Shown: positions 16,922-24,467, counted from the stretch's first letter. The stretch: 33,356 nt of DNA from DATKWS01 sp035529435 (GCA_035529435.1 DATKWS010000229.1:1-33356), one strand, 5' to 3'. Translations and numbers: made by a program. Notes: generated by a model from the sequence alone, not told the origin.

Positions 16922-17425
16922 TTAGTCGGTGAAAAGGCTGTCTATCTCGAGTTCGGCCTCCGCCGCGAATTCCTCATCGAATTGGGTCTGGGTCATCTCT
17001 TCATTCTCGTACTCTAATTTTTCGTAGAGTCGCCTGATGACGGTCGAGAGATTGTCGACCGCCTTCTTGGTCCGCAGGCGAACAAGACCGAGGGTTGTCT
17101 TCTTATCGAAAAGAATAACGAGTATGATGTTCTGCTCGACCCGGGCGAGATACATGCTCTCGTTGCTCCCCTGGTGGTACAGGGTCGAAAAATCGCGCTC
17201 CCCGATCAGTTCGGCAAGCTGGGCATTCGCCTCGAAATCGGCCGCGCAGAGTGACGCAAAGGAGTGCAGGTCGAACTGCGGTTCCGCGCCGACACTCGAT
17301 ATCATCTGCCCCGTCTTGTCCAGGAGCATGATGCTCTTCGAGTTGGAATTCCTCAGAAGCTCCTGGATGGTGGTATTGATCGCCCAGTAGTCTTCCTCGA
17401 AAACCTTCCAGTTTGTTCTGACCAT
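16922..17425 (-). CDS. mglB: MglB-type roadblock/LC7 GTPase regulator
   Basis: 167 residues. The roadblock core spans about residues 10-140: SIMLLDKTGQMISSVG, SLCAADFEANAQLAELIGE, LYHQGSNESMYLARVEQNI and VILFDKKTTLGLVRLR. This order and the C-terminal EIDSLFTD tail match Myxococcus MglB, whose C-terminal helix contacts MglA. MglB homodimers stimulate GTP hydrolysis by MglA and restrict it to one pole. AAGGGCG lies before the ATG. It is 31 nt downstream of recR, so mglBA appears to be transcribed with dnaX-ybaB-recR. Confidence 0.92.
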   Translation of the reverse strand: MVRTNWKVFEEDYWAINTTIQELLRNSNSKSIMLLDKTGQMISSVGAEPQFDLHSFASLCAADFEANAQLAELIGERDFSTLYHQGSNESMYLARVEQNIILVILFDKKTTLGLVRLRTKKAVDNLSTVIRRLYEKLEYENEEMTQTQFDEEFAAEAELEIDSLFTD

Positions 17426-17456
17426 CGCCCTTCTCTCTTTCCGCGATAGAATCCTT

Positions 17457-18056
17457 TTAAATGGGCTCCCGGCCCTCCAGGGCCTTCGTTATCGTTCCCC
17501 GGTCGATGAACTCGAGAGAACTCCCGAGCGGCAGCCCGCGTGCCGGCCTCGTTACGGCGACACCCGTTTCCTTCAGCATTCGCGCTATGTACAGCGACGT
17601 CGTATCACCCTCTATGCTCGGATTCGTCGCTACGATAACCTCTCGAATCTGTTCTTCCTCGATCCTCTGCACCAGCCCGCCCAGATTCAGGTCGTCAGGA
17701 CCCACCCCTTCCAGTGGTGATAAGACTCCATGTAGAACATGGTAGCGGCCCCTGAAATGACCGGCATTCTCGAGAACGTAAACGTCGGCCGCCCGTTCAA
17801 CGATGCATAGCTGGCCGCTTGTCCTCGTGCCGTCAGCGCAGATTGAGCAGATCTCTCCTTCTGCGAGATTTCCGCATTTTTTGCAAAATCCGATGCTTTC
17901 CTTAACTTGCACGAGCGCTTCGGCAAAATTCCTGACCTCCTCCTCCGCCATGTTCAGAACCGCAAATGCAAGCCTGCGAGCCGTTTTCTCACCAACTCCA
18001 GGCAGCTTTTTGAAGTGCTCCACGAGCACCTGGAGCAGTGGAGGACCGTAATTCAT
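17457..18056 (-). CDS. recR: Recombination protein RecR
   Basis: 199 residues from the ATG at 18056, preceded by GGGAG 6 nt upstream; an in-frame TTG at 18062 is less likely. The helix-hairpin-helix LPGVGEKTARRLAF, the four-Cys zinc motif (CKKCGNL, CSICAD) and the Toprim domain (CIVERAADVYVLE, VIVATNPSIEGDTTSLYI) are all intact. The C-terminal Walker B-like GLPLGSSLEFIDRGTI is present. RecR works with RecF/RecO to load RecA at gaps. The dnaX-ybaB-recR order is widely conserved. Confidence 0.97.
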   Translation of the reverse strand: MNYGPPLLQVLVEHFKKLPGVGEKTARRLAFAVLNMAEEEVRNFAEALVQVKESIGFCKKCGNLAEGEICSICADGTRTSGQLCIVERAADVYVLENAGHFRGRYHVLHGVLSPLEGVGPDDLNLGGLVQRIEEEQIREVIVATNPSIEGDTTSLYIARMLKETGVAVTRPARGLPLGSSLEFIDRGTITKALEGREPI

Positions 18057-18147
18057 AGCCAACTCCCTACTAGCAAGAACCTTGCCTTAAAACTATCAGT
18101 TCTAAAAAGATAGAAACGGGATGCGGGGTACGTTCGTCCCGCGGGGA

Positions 18148-18459
18148 TCAGAAGAGTCCGGGAATCGGCAATCCGCCGGTGAGGGAGCTCATCTCCGACC
18201 TGACCATCTCGTCCACCTTCGCCCGCGCCTCGTTACATGCCGCTATGATAAGGTCTTCGAGCATCTCGACATCCGAGGGATCCACCACTTCGGGGTCGAT
18301 GGTGATCGATACAATTTCGTGCTGCCCGTTCATCACCACCGTCACCATCCCCCCGCCGGCCGATGTCTCGACCGTCTGTTTCGCGAGCTTCTCCTGCATC
18401 TCGGCCATCTTCGCCTGAACCTGCTGGGCCTGCTTCATCAACTTCCCGAAATCCTTCAT
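18148..18459 (-). CDS. ybaB: YbaB/EbfC nucleoid-associated protein
   Basis: 103 residues. The N-terminal helix (KLMKQAQQVQAKMAEMQEKL) and the GGGMVTVVMNGQHEIVSI strands followed by EMLEDLIIAACNEAR match the YbaB fold, which forms tweezer-like DNA-binding dimers. The start codon overlaps the dnaX stop (TAATG) with GGAGCGG upstream, so the two are coupled. Glycines near the C-terminus (LTGGLPIPGLF) are typical. Confidence 0.95.
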   Translation of the reverse strand: MKDFGKLMKQAQQVQAKMAEMQEKLAKQTVETSAGGGMVTVVMNGQHEIVSITIDPEVVDPSDVEMLEDLIIAACNEARAKVDEMVRSEMSSLTGGLPIPGLF

Positions 18460-20351
18460 TATCCGCTCCTTCTCTCGTACTGCTCATTCGGGATGATCTC
18501 ACCGTCGAATTCCGCAAGCAATCGCTTGATAACGGGTTGCTCGGCAACCAGGCGCTCGATCGCCGGATCCGCAACCCGGGCCCGATCCGGTCTCTCTCCA
18601 TCCGCCGCCGTGGTGCGGGTTGAGATCTCATCCGTTTCATTCCGGGGTGTTTCCGGCCCGGTCTCTTCCCCCTGAACCCGTTCGTTCCCACCAGTCGCTA
18701 TGATCAGCTTTCTGCCAAAAAATCGTTCGAGATGTGATTCGATATACCGGCGGTTCTTCTCCTCGCGTATCATCTCGCTGGCGAACCGGTTCTGCGGGCT
18801 GAACGAGAGGACGAGCCGGTTCCCCTCCACGCCGACCACTTCCGCCGACATCAGCCAGATACCGAGCGTGAGTTTGGCTTCGCGTACCTGCGATATGAAA
18901 CGTTCCCACATCTCCCGCCCACCGATCCCGGAGAGCGGATCGCGATCATCGGCACGCGCCCCGGAGGGAGCCGCCCTCGGCTGTTCGCGCTCCTCGGCGG
19001 CGGATATTCCGTTCCGAACGGTACCCGTATCCGCCGGAGCACCCCGCCCACCGCCACCCGGCATACCGGGTGCCCGCGCCGTACGGCCCACATCTCCCGC
19101 ATTCGCCGTTCCGGAATCATCCGGTGCGCTCGAGCTCCCACCTCGCCGCGCCGCCGGAGCGGAACCAGTCCTCGCCGTGCCCCCCCCCGTCGCGGTCTGT
19201 CCGCCACGTCCGCCGCCGGTTCCCTCCAGAGTTCTGAGGATCTCGGAAAGCTCGACCGCCGAGTCCCACGAAGCTGCTTCGGCGATCGTCGCCTCGAGAA
19301 GGTACCGCGGCTGGCTCGATGCCTTGAATTCGCCGAAAGCCCGCATCGCCGCCCGGAAGAGGCAGAGAAGATCCTCCGTGCGGAATTCCTCATTGATCCG
19401 GCGCAGCGCGGCGAGTTCATCCTTGGTCAGGCCCAGCCACTCGGCGGTCGTCCCGCCATCGATACTCAGAACGAGAAGGTTCCTCAGTCCCTCTATGTAG
19501 GCGAGAAAAAATTCCTCGAGATCGAGCCCCGACGATACGACGGTATCGACCATCGCGAGCGCCCCGGGCCTATCGCGCCCCGCAACCGCCTCGAGGAGGC
19601 TCGTGACGAGCTGCGCGTCGACGAGTCCGAGGACCGTGCGGACCAGCGCGAGGTCCACCCGCTCGCCCGAGGCGGAAACGCATTGGTCGAGGAGACTCTC
19701 GGCATCACGCATGCTCCCCTCCGCCCGCCGCCCCACAACGAGCAAAGCCTCCCGGTCGAACGGGATACCCTCCCGCGTGCATATCTTCTCGAGCTGTGCG
19801 ATGATCTCGGCGAGCTCGAGCTTCTTGAAGTTGAACCGCTGGCACCGCGAGAGGATCGTGGGAGGCACCTTGTGCGGCTCGGTCGTCGCGAATATGAGAT
19901 AGACGTGCGGCGGCGGTTCCTCGAGGGTCTTGAGCAGCGCGTTGAACGCCTGCGGCGTCAGCATGTGCACCTCGTCTATGATGTAGATCTTGGACCGTCC
20001 CTCCGTCGCGGTATACCCGATCTTCTCGCGGAGGTCCCTGATCTCGTCGATCCCCCTGTTCGAGGCGCCGTCGATCTCGATCACATCGAGGTGCTTCCCG
20101 TCGGTGACGGCCGTGCATGACGCGCATGTGTTGCAGGGCTCGGCGCCGTCGGGATTTTCACAGTTGATCACCTTGGCGAGGAGCCGCGCAGTCGTTGTCT
20201 TGCCGCATCCACGCGGCCCGGCAAAGAGATAGGCGTGCGCGAGCCGTCCCTTCTCGACCGCCCTCTGCAGTGTCACCGTGACATGATCCTGCCCGATGAC
20301 CTCGGCGAAGGTTTGCGGTCTCCATTTTCTCGCAAGGACTATGTACGACAT
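18459..20351 (-). CDS. dnaX: DNA polymerase III subunit gamma/tau
   Basis: 630 residues. AAA+ clamp-loader core with Walker A GPRGCGKT (45-52), a zinc module with Cys at 64, 73, 76 and 79, Walker B IYIIDEVHML (122-131), TLEEPPPHVYLIFATTEPHK and the sensor SRCQRFNF. Domain III follows to about residue 360. Residues about 375-470 are a Gly/Ala/Pro/Arg-rich linker that differs in composition from the rest. The C-terminal domain resumes at MWERFISQVREAKLTLGIWL, typical of tau. GGAGG precedes the ATG. I saw no A-run of six or more that would mark a gamma frameshift site. It sits 27 nt downstream of the SRP RNA. Confidence 0.98.
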   Translation of the reverse strand: MSYIVLARKWRPQTFAEVIGQDHVTVTLQRAVEKGRLAHAYLFAGPRGCGKTTTARLLAKVINCENPDGAEPCNTCASCTAVTDGKHLDVIEIDGASNRGIDEIRDLREKIGYTATEGRSKIYIIDEVHMLTPQAFNALLKTLEEPPPHVYLIFATTEPHKVPPTILSRCQRFNFKKLELAEIIAQLEKICTREGIPFDREALLVVGRRAEGSMRDAESLLDQCVSASGERVDLALVRTVLGLVDAQLVTSLLEAVAGRDRPGALAMVDTVVSSGLDLEEFFLAYIEGLRNLLVLSIDGGTTAEWLGLTKDELAALRRINEEFRTEDLLCLFRAAMRAFGEFKASSQPRYLLEATIAEAASWDSAVELSEILRTLEGTGGGRGGQTATGGGTARTGSAPAARRGGSSSAPDDSGTANAGDVGRTARAPGMPGGGGRGAPADTGTVRNGISAAEEREQPRAAPSGARADDRDPLSGIGGREMWERFISQVREAKLTLGIWLMSAEVVGVEGNRLVLSFSPQNRFASEMIREEKNRRYIESHLERFFGRKLIIATGGNERVQGEETGPETPRNETDEISTRTTAADGERPDRARVADPAIERLVAEQPVIKRLLAEFDGEIIPNEQYERRSG

Positions 20352-20378
20352 GCACCACCCTCCACACCCAGTGGCTAC

Positions 20379-20654
20379 GGAGATCGTGCACCCGGTCTCG
20401 AAAGGCGCTCCCGGCTCTTACGGCGGGGTTAGCTCCAACCAGGTTGGTCCGCGGCACATAGGAAGATCTGCTTACCGCTGCTACCTTCCGGTCCTGACGG
20501 GTTTCACAGGTTCCTATTGCGCGGGACCTGGCCCTCAACACCACTTACCGTCGTCGATCGCTCGAAAACGACACTCCCTCAAACGGGAATTCGGCCCCGC
20601 TATAGCGGGTTGCGGGTACAGGGCACCGCTACCTCCCCGCCTAGCACGATCTCC
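20379..20654 (-). ncRNA. ffs: Bacterial large SRP RNA (with Alu domain)
   Basis: The ends pair perfectly over 11 nt: 5' GGAGATCGTGC (20654-20644) with 3' GCACGATCTCC (20389-20379), which sets the boundaries at about 276 nt. The 5' Alu part has GGGGAGGTAGCGGTGCCCTG (within 20617-20638) and the self-complementary CCCGCTATAGCGGG, both seen in long SRP RNAs of Clostridia and Bacillus. The S-domain apical stem is at 20477-20498, with GTCAGGACCGGAAGGTAGCA and the GGAA tetraloop that binds Ffh. The RNA scaffolds the signal recognition particle for co-translational membrane targeting. It lies between tRNA-Ala and dnaX, close to the tadA-scr-dnaX order of Bacillus. Confidence 0.92.
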
Positions 20655-20660
20655 AAACAG

Positions 20661-20736
20661 TGGTGGAGATGAGCGGATTCGAACCGCCGACCCCCTCGTT
20701 GCGAACGAGGTGCTCTCCCAGCTGAGCTACATCCCC
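20661..20736 (-). tRNA. tRNA-Ala (anticodon CGC)
   Basis: 76 nt including an encoded CCA. The acceptor stem GGGGATG pairs with CATCTCC, with one G-U. D-arm GCTC...GAGC; anticodon stem CCTCG/CGAGG with loop TTCGCAA, reading GCG codons. TTCGAAT is the T-loop. Its 3' end is only 6 nt from the start of the SRP RNA, so the two must share a precursor. Confidence 0.96.
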
Positions 20737-20786
20737 ACCGTAATGCTTTTCCGTACTGCCGATATGCGATGCCGGTTTTTTTATTC

Positions 20787-20877
20787 TGGCGGAGAGAGGG
20801 GGATTCGAACCCCCGGAGCAGTTACCTGCTCAACGGTTTTCGAGACCGCCCCATTCAACCAGCTCTGGCATCTCTCC
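20787..20877 (-). tRNA. tRNA-Ser (anticodon CGA)
   Basis: 91 nt including CCA. Acceptor GGAGAGA pairs with TCTCTCC and the discriminator is G. The anticodon loop is CTCGAAA. A long class II variable arm (GAGCAGGTAACTGCTC) identifies it as serine-type. Decodes UCG. Confidence 0.96.
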
Positions 20878-20972
20878 GCTCTTTTTTCGTCTCCTTCATA
20901 CCGGTCGGGCCGGTTGACGTACGCCCACAGGAAGATACCACGGATACCACCGCGAATCCAGTCTCGCGTCTC

Positions 20973-21064
20973 TGGCGGAGAGAGAGGGATTCGAACCCTC
21001 GGTGGGGTTATGCCCCACACACGATTTCCAATCGTGCCGATTCAGCCAGCTCTCGCATCTCTCC
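20973..21064 (-). tRNA. tRNA-Ser (anticodon GGA)
   Basis: 92 nt including CCA, with the same GGAGAGA/TCTCTCC acceptor as the neighbouring tRNA-Ser. The anticodon loop is TTGGAAA and the long variable arm is TGTGGGGCATAACCCCACC. Decodes UCC and UCU. Its 5' 23 nt overlap the 3' end of tadA. Confidence 0.96.
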
Positions 21065-21521
21065 GCCTTGTTTCTCTCGATCGCACCTGTGCGAAGAACT
21101 CCTGGAGGAGGTCACGGCTCTCATCCTCGAGCACGCGGCCCCGCACCTCGATGGCGTGATTCATCAAGCCCGCCTCGTGGAACCGGTCTACCGATCCGCA
21201 TGCACCGCTCCGCGGCTGCGGCGCACCGTAGACCACCCGCTGCACACGCGATAGGTAGAAGGCGCCCATGCACATATGGCACGGCTCCACGGTGACGTAA
21301 ACCGAACAGCCGTCGAGGCGCCAGTCCGAGAGCGTGCGTGCGGCATCCTCGATGGCGAGGATTTCGGCATGTGCCGTCGCCAGCGCCCGGCGTTCAATCT
21401 CGTTGTGTCCCCTCCCGATGATGGCCCCATCCCTCACCACCACCGCACCGATCGGCACCTCACCCCCACCCAGCGCTTTCATGGCCTCGCCGAGCGCCTC
21501 ACGCATCCACCGTTCGTCCAT
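21042..21521 (-). CDS. tadA: tRNA-specific adenosine deaminase
   Basis: 159 residues from the ATG at 21521; the upstream open frame is not TadA-like. The zinc site is H51-A-E53 with P80-C81-HM-C84, and E53 is the proton shuttle. PIGAVVV and HNEIERR match the family's RNA-facing segments. TadA converts A34 to inosine in tRNA-Arg(ACG). The stop lies inside the downstream tRNA-Ser gene. It starts 2 nt after the lipoprotein stop, so the two are co-transcribed. Confidence 0.94.
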   Translation of the reverse strand: MDERWMREALGEAMKALGGGEVPIGAVVVRDGAIIGRGHNEIERRALATAHAEILAIEDAARTLSDWRLDGCSVYVTVEPCHMCMGAFYLSRVQRVVYGAPQPRSGACGSVDRFHEAGLMNHAIEVRGRVLEDESRDLLQEFFAQVRSRETRRRDARAG

Positions 21522-21523
21522 TT

Positions 21524-22240
21524 CTAATCGAATGTTCCCTTCTGCGGTAAGGCGCCGATGAGAACCTCGAGCACCAGTGTGGTGACATCCTCGAACGGCG
21601 GCGCCGCATACATATCGCGGCCGGTGACGGTGACTCCGTCGACGCGCCGGTCCCAGCCGGACACGGAGACCCGCGCCCGGTCTCCCTCGGTCCGCACCGA
21701 CTCCTTGAAGTTCTCGTCGGTGGCCTCCCACACGATCAGTCCAGAGACGGGATCGATGAGGGTTATCGTGATGCCGACCTGTGTGCTCGAGGCGGTACCG
21801 ACCTCCCGGTAATCCGCCTCGTCCTTGAACCAGAGATAGACGTGCGGTATCAGCAAGAGATCGACATTCAACGCTTCCTTTACTTTCCGCAGAAAATCGA
21901 CATCCGCCTCGTGTTTGGTCATCCAGTCGAGCTCGAACTTCTTGTATGCATCATCGAGCCGGCTCCTGTTGACGGCGAACCGCATCTGTTCGGGCGACAG
22001 GAAGGTGTGATCCGTCCGCATCGAGAGCATCTCCCAGAGAATCTTGTTCGTAAGCCGTTCGGAATCACGGTTCGGATCCTCCCCCTCCGAGATGGAGCTG
22101 ATGAACGGTGTGACCAGAATGGTGCCGGCCTTGTTGGGATCGAATCCCGGGTCGATCGTTACCACCGAGGGGTGCTTCGGCTTGCAGCCGACAAAACACA
22201 CCAGCAACAGGAACAACACGACGATAAACGTTCTTCTCAT
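21524..22240 (-). CDS. Predicted lipoprotein of unknown function
   Basis: 238 residues from the ATG at 22240, with GGGGG 7 nt upstream; a TTG two codons earlier is possible. The N-terminus is a lipoprotein signal peptide with positive charges, a hydrophobic core and a lipobox ending VGC at about residue 19. The mature part begins KPKHPSVVTIDPGFDP and has a GTILVTPFISSISEGED segment, followed by VDLLLIPHVYLWF and GITITLIDPVSGLIVWEA. The sequence TILVTPF then a ...LLIPHVY...ITLIDP... order resembles outer-membrane lipoproteins of the penicillin-binding-protein-activator (LpoB) or CsgG-like type, but I cannot assign a family with confidence. It is first in the tadA operon behind a strong promoter. 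Confidence 0.75.
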   Translation of the reverse strand: MRRTFIVVLFLLLVCFVGCKPKHPSVVTIDPGFDPNKAGTILVTPFISSISEGEDPNRDSERLTNKILWEMLSMRTDHTFLSPEQMRFAVNRSRLDDAYKKFELDWMTKHEADVDFLRKVKEALNVDLLLIPHVYLWFKDEADYREVGTASSTQVGITITLIDPVSGLIVWEATDENFKESVRTEGDRARVSVSGWDRRVDGVTVTGRDMYAAPPFEDVTTLVLEVLIGALPQKGTFD

Positions 22241-22293
22241 GATCAAACCCCCGACGTGAAATATTCAGGAGTCAGCGTCACTTTCGAAAGAGA

Positions 22294-22323
22294 AACATAA
22301 CAGCCGCTGCAACCCGTTGTCAA
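22294..22323 (-). promoter_or_regulatory. Promoter for the lipoprotein-tadA operon
   Basis: A perfect -35 TTGACA (22318-22323) and a -10 TATGTT (22294-22299) are separated by 18 nt on the minus strand. The predicted transcript begins near 22287, about 47 nt before the lipoprotein ATG. It probably also drives the tRNA/SRP RNA/dnaX region. Confidence 0.6.
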
Positions 22324-22326
22324 TCT

Positions 22327-22345
22327 TGAAACGTTCGACGTTTCA
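22327..22345. promoter_or_regulatory. 19-bp perfect dyad next to the -35 box
   Basis: TGAAACGT-TCG-ACGTTTCA is an 8-bp inverted repeat with a 3-nt centre. It lies 3 nt upstream of the TTGACA of the minus-strand promoter and about 100 nt upstream of a plus-strand promoter candidate, so it could serve either gene. The regulator is unknown. Confidence 0.5.
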
Positions 22346-22446
22346 GGATTCATGCGCGGCGCCGCCGCCGTACGCGCCGCTGCACTCCGGACCGGACGGC
22401 GGGGCACCGGAAAATCGGAAAAACGGGAACGCTCCCTACTTTTCTA

Positions 22447-22475
22447 TGGACATCACCATCCGATTTACCTATCAA
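22447..22475 (+). promoter_or_regulatory. Candidate promoter for the ammonia-lyase gene
   Basis: TGGACA (22447-22452) and TATCAA (22470-22475) are 17 nt apart. The predicted start at about 22482 leaves a 68-nt leader. Together with the opposing promoter and the dyad, this accounts for the roughly 310-nt divergent gap between 22240 and 22550. Confidence 0.4.
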
Positions 22476-22537
22476 TATTCAGGTATGACGCCGGAGATGC
22501 ATACGGAGAACGAGAATAGAAACAACTTGTTATAAAT

Positions 22538-22544
22538 GGGGAGG
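22538..22544 (+). promoter_or_regulatory. Ribosome binding site fixing the TTG start of the lyase
   Basis: GGGGAGG lies 5 nt before a TTG at 22550. No ATG or GTG nearby gives the family N-terminus, so TTG is the probable start. Confidence 0.65.
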
Positions 22545-22549
22545 TTACC

Positions 22550-24073
22550 TTGGTTATCACCTTGGACGGCTCAGGACTCACGATAGATAAACTCGTGCGC
22601 ATCGCGCGACACAACGAAACCGTCGAGATACCCGCCGCCGCGATCGACCGGATGAAGGCGTGCCGGCGCATGCTCGAGAAGAAGATCGAGGCGCACGAGA
22701 TCATGTACGGAGTCAATACGGGAATCGGCGAGTTCTCCGAGGTCGTCCTCGACGATCAACAGATGCAGGATTTCCAGCGGTACCTGATATACAACCATGC
22801 CGCCGGCATCGGCGATCCCGCGCCGATCGAGTACGTGCGGGGAGCGATGGCCGGCAGGATCAACGTTCTCGTGCACGGCAACTCGGGAAACCGCCCCGAA
22901 ATCGCCCTTACCCTCGCCGCGATGCTGAACAAGGGCGTCACCCCCTACGTGTGCCAGAAGGGCTCCGTCGGCGCATGCGGGGATCTGGCCCCGATGGCCC
23001 AGCTCGCCCTGCTCCTGCTGGGAGAGGGAAAGGCCTACTACAAGGGGGAACTCCTCGAAGGGAACGTCGCGATGGACCGGGCCGGAATCCCGATCCCCGG
23101 GCTCCAGGCGCGTGATGGGCTCGCCGCGATCAACGGTTCCAACCTCCTCACCGCGATGAGCGCCATCATGCTGTACGACACCAACCGGTGGTTCAAACAG
23201 GCGGAGATCGCCGCGTCAATGACCCTCGAGGCCCTCAAGGCCAACATGCGTCCCTACACCCCCCTGCTGCACGAGATCAGGGGATTCGCGGGCGCCATCC
23301 GTACGGCGAATGCCATTCAAAAGTGCATCGCGGGCGGAGATCTCGCCGAGGGAAAGTTGAAGTGCAAGGTCCAGGACGCCTACTCGATGCGCTCGACGCC
23401 CCAGGTGATCGGCGCCGCACACGACGCCGTGGCGTACGCGCGATCACAGGTAGAGATCGAGCTGAACGGGGTCGGCGATAATCCCGTCTTTTTCCCCGAT
23501 CGCAACATCCAGCTCTCGGGCGCCAACTTCCAGGGAAGCCCCGTCTCGCTCCCGATGGATATGGTGGGTGTGGCGGTCACGATGGTCTGCGTCATGTCGG
23601 AGCGCCGCATGAACCGGCTCAACCACCCGGCGCTCAATGTCGGCCTCCCCGCGTTCCTCACGAAGGGTGCCGGGATGTTCTCCGGCCTGATGCTGAGCCA
23701 ATATACCGCCGACATGCAGATCGTCGAGCAGCGGATCCTCTCCGCGCCCGCCTCGATCCAGTCGATACCGGCAGCCGCCGATCAGGAGGACTTCGTCTCG
23801 ATGGGGATGAACACGGCGATCAAGAACTTCCAGATCTTCGACAATGCGTGCGGCATCCTCGGCATCGAGCTCATGGCGGCGGCGCAAGCGCTCGACTTCC
23901 GTGACTACACCTTCGGCCGCGGCGTGCAGAAGGCCAGGGAGATCATCCGCCGGCACGTCGAGTTTCTCGACGTGGACCGGCCGCTCTACCCGGATCATAC
24001 GAGGATGCAGGAGCTCGTTCGCTCCTGCGACATCCTCGACGAGGTCGAGAAGACGGTCGGAAGTCTCGAGTGA
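22550..24073 (+). CDS. hutH: HutH-family aromatic amino acid (histidine-type) ammonia-lyase
   Basis: 507 residues, the usual HAL length, starting at TTG 22550. Numbering coincides with Pseudomonas HAL: Y53 in MYGVNTGIG and H83 in YNHAAGIG, the residue associated with histidine binding. The MIO loop at 138-147 reads GSVGACGDLA, so the canonical Ala-Ser-Gly tripeptide is Ala-Cys-Gly (142-144). DAYSMRSTPQV, GDNPVFF and QEDFVSMGM are conserved blocks, but SGANFQG has Gln where HALs often have His, and QEDF has Phe for the usual His. The enzyme would remove ammonia from an aromatic amino acid (histidine to urocanate if HutH proper). No hutU, hutI or hutF is adjacent, so the substrate remains open. 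It is the only clear plus-strand gene in the window. Confidence 0.88.
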   Translation: MVITLDGSGLTIDKLVRIARHNETVEIPAAAIDRMKACRRMLEKKIEAHEIMYGVNTGIGEFSEVVLDDQQMQDFQRYLIYNHAAGIGDPAPIEYVRGAMAGRINVLVHGNSGNRPEIALTLAAMLNKGVTPYVCQKGSVGACGDLAPMAQLALLLLGEGKAYYKGELLEGNVAMDRAGIPIPGLQARDGLAAINGSNLLTAMSAIMLYDTNRWFKQAEIAASMTLEALKANMRPYTPLLHEIRGFAGAIRTANAIQKCIAGGDLAEGKLKCKVQDAYSMRSTPQVIGAAHDAVAYARSQVEIELNGVGDNPVFFPDRNIQLSGANFQGSPVSLPMDMVGVAVTMVCVMSERRMNRLNHPALNVGLPAFLTKGAGMFSGLMLSQYTADMQIVEQRILSAPASIQSIPAAADQEDFVSMGMNTAIKNFQIFDNACGILGIELMAAAQALDFRDYTFGRGVQKAREIIRRHVEFLDVDRPLYPDHTRMQELVRSCDILDEVEKTVGSLE

Positions 24074-24141
24074 CATTTTAATCAATAACAAAATAATAAC
24101 TTCTACGAATTGCCGTTGTATGACATGGCGCCGGCGTGCTG

Positions 24142-24285
24142 ATGAATTACAACGAGATGGGCTGCCCCGGCGATGAGATCGATGAATTCGGCATCCTCGG
24201 GTCGAAGACATTCGGATCGGATGCGGAAGGCTTCGGCGCCGAGGAGGAAACAACGTGGGGCGCCATCAAGAAGCTTCCCGAGTAA
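24142..24285 (+). CDS. Possible small protein, 47 residues, unknown function
   Basis: ATG 24142 to TAA 24283-24285 in one frame, translating as an acidic peptide with CPGDEIDEFGILGSK and GSDAEGFGAEEETTW segments. Third codon positions are mostly G or C, like the neighbouring genes, and codons are common ones. There is no good Shine-Dalgarno; a GTG at 24136 is an alternative start. It lies 68 nt after the lyase and before the terminator, so it could be co-transcribed. I recognise no family. Antisense and overlapping ORFs in the same stretch look less like coding sequence. Confidence 0.4.
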   Translation: MNYNEMGCPGDEIDEFGILGSKTFGSDAEGFGAEEETTWGAIKKLPE

Positions 24286-24352
24286 CGGCGCTTCGATGTC
24301 GTCCCGCCAAGGACGAGAGCGCTTCGAATACTTGAGACGGTACAACGAAAAC

Positions 24353-24383
24353 GAGAGAGAGCGTCAGGGTGACGCTCCCTCTC
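24353..24383. terminator. Bidirectional hairpin terminator between convergent units
   Basis: GAGAGAGAGCGTCA-GGG-TGACGCTCCCTCTC forms 8 bp, one mismatch, then 5 bp. The minus-strand transcript continues into CGTTTTCG and the plus-strand one into TTCTC. It separates the plus-strand lyase unit from the end of the minus-strand pilin operon at 24468. Confidence 0.65.
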
Positions 24384-24467
24384 TTCTCAATATGCAGGAG
24401 GGTTTCAATGGGCCGATGAGCACCGTGAACCGGTTCCCGCCCGGTGCCGCAATCACCGGTGGATACC

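Noticed and set aside
18459..20351. Programmed frameshift giving a gamma subunit of DnaX
   Set aside because: I saw no run of six or more A on the coding strand, nor an obvious slippery heptamer.
20424..20542. Short 4.5S-type SRP RNA only
   Set aside because: The flanks contain the Alu-type 5' domain and perfectly complementary 11-nt ends, so the long form fits better.
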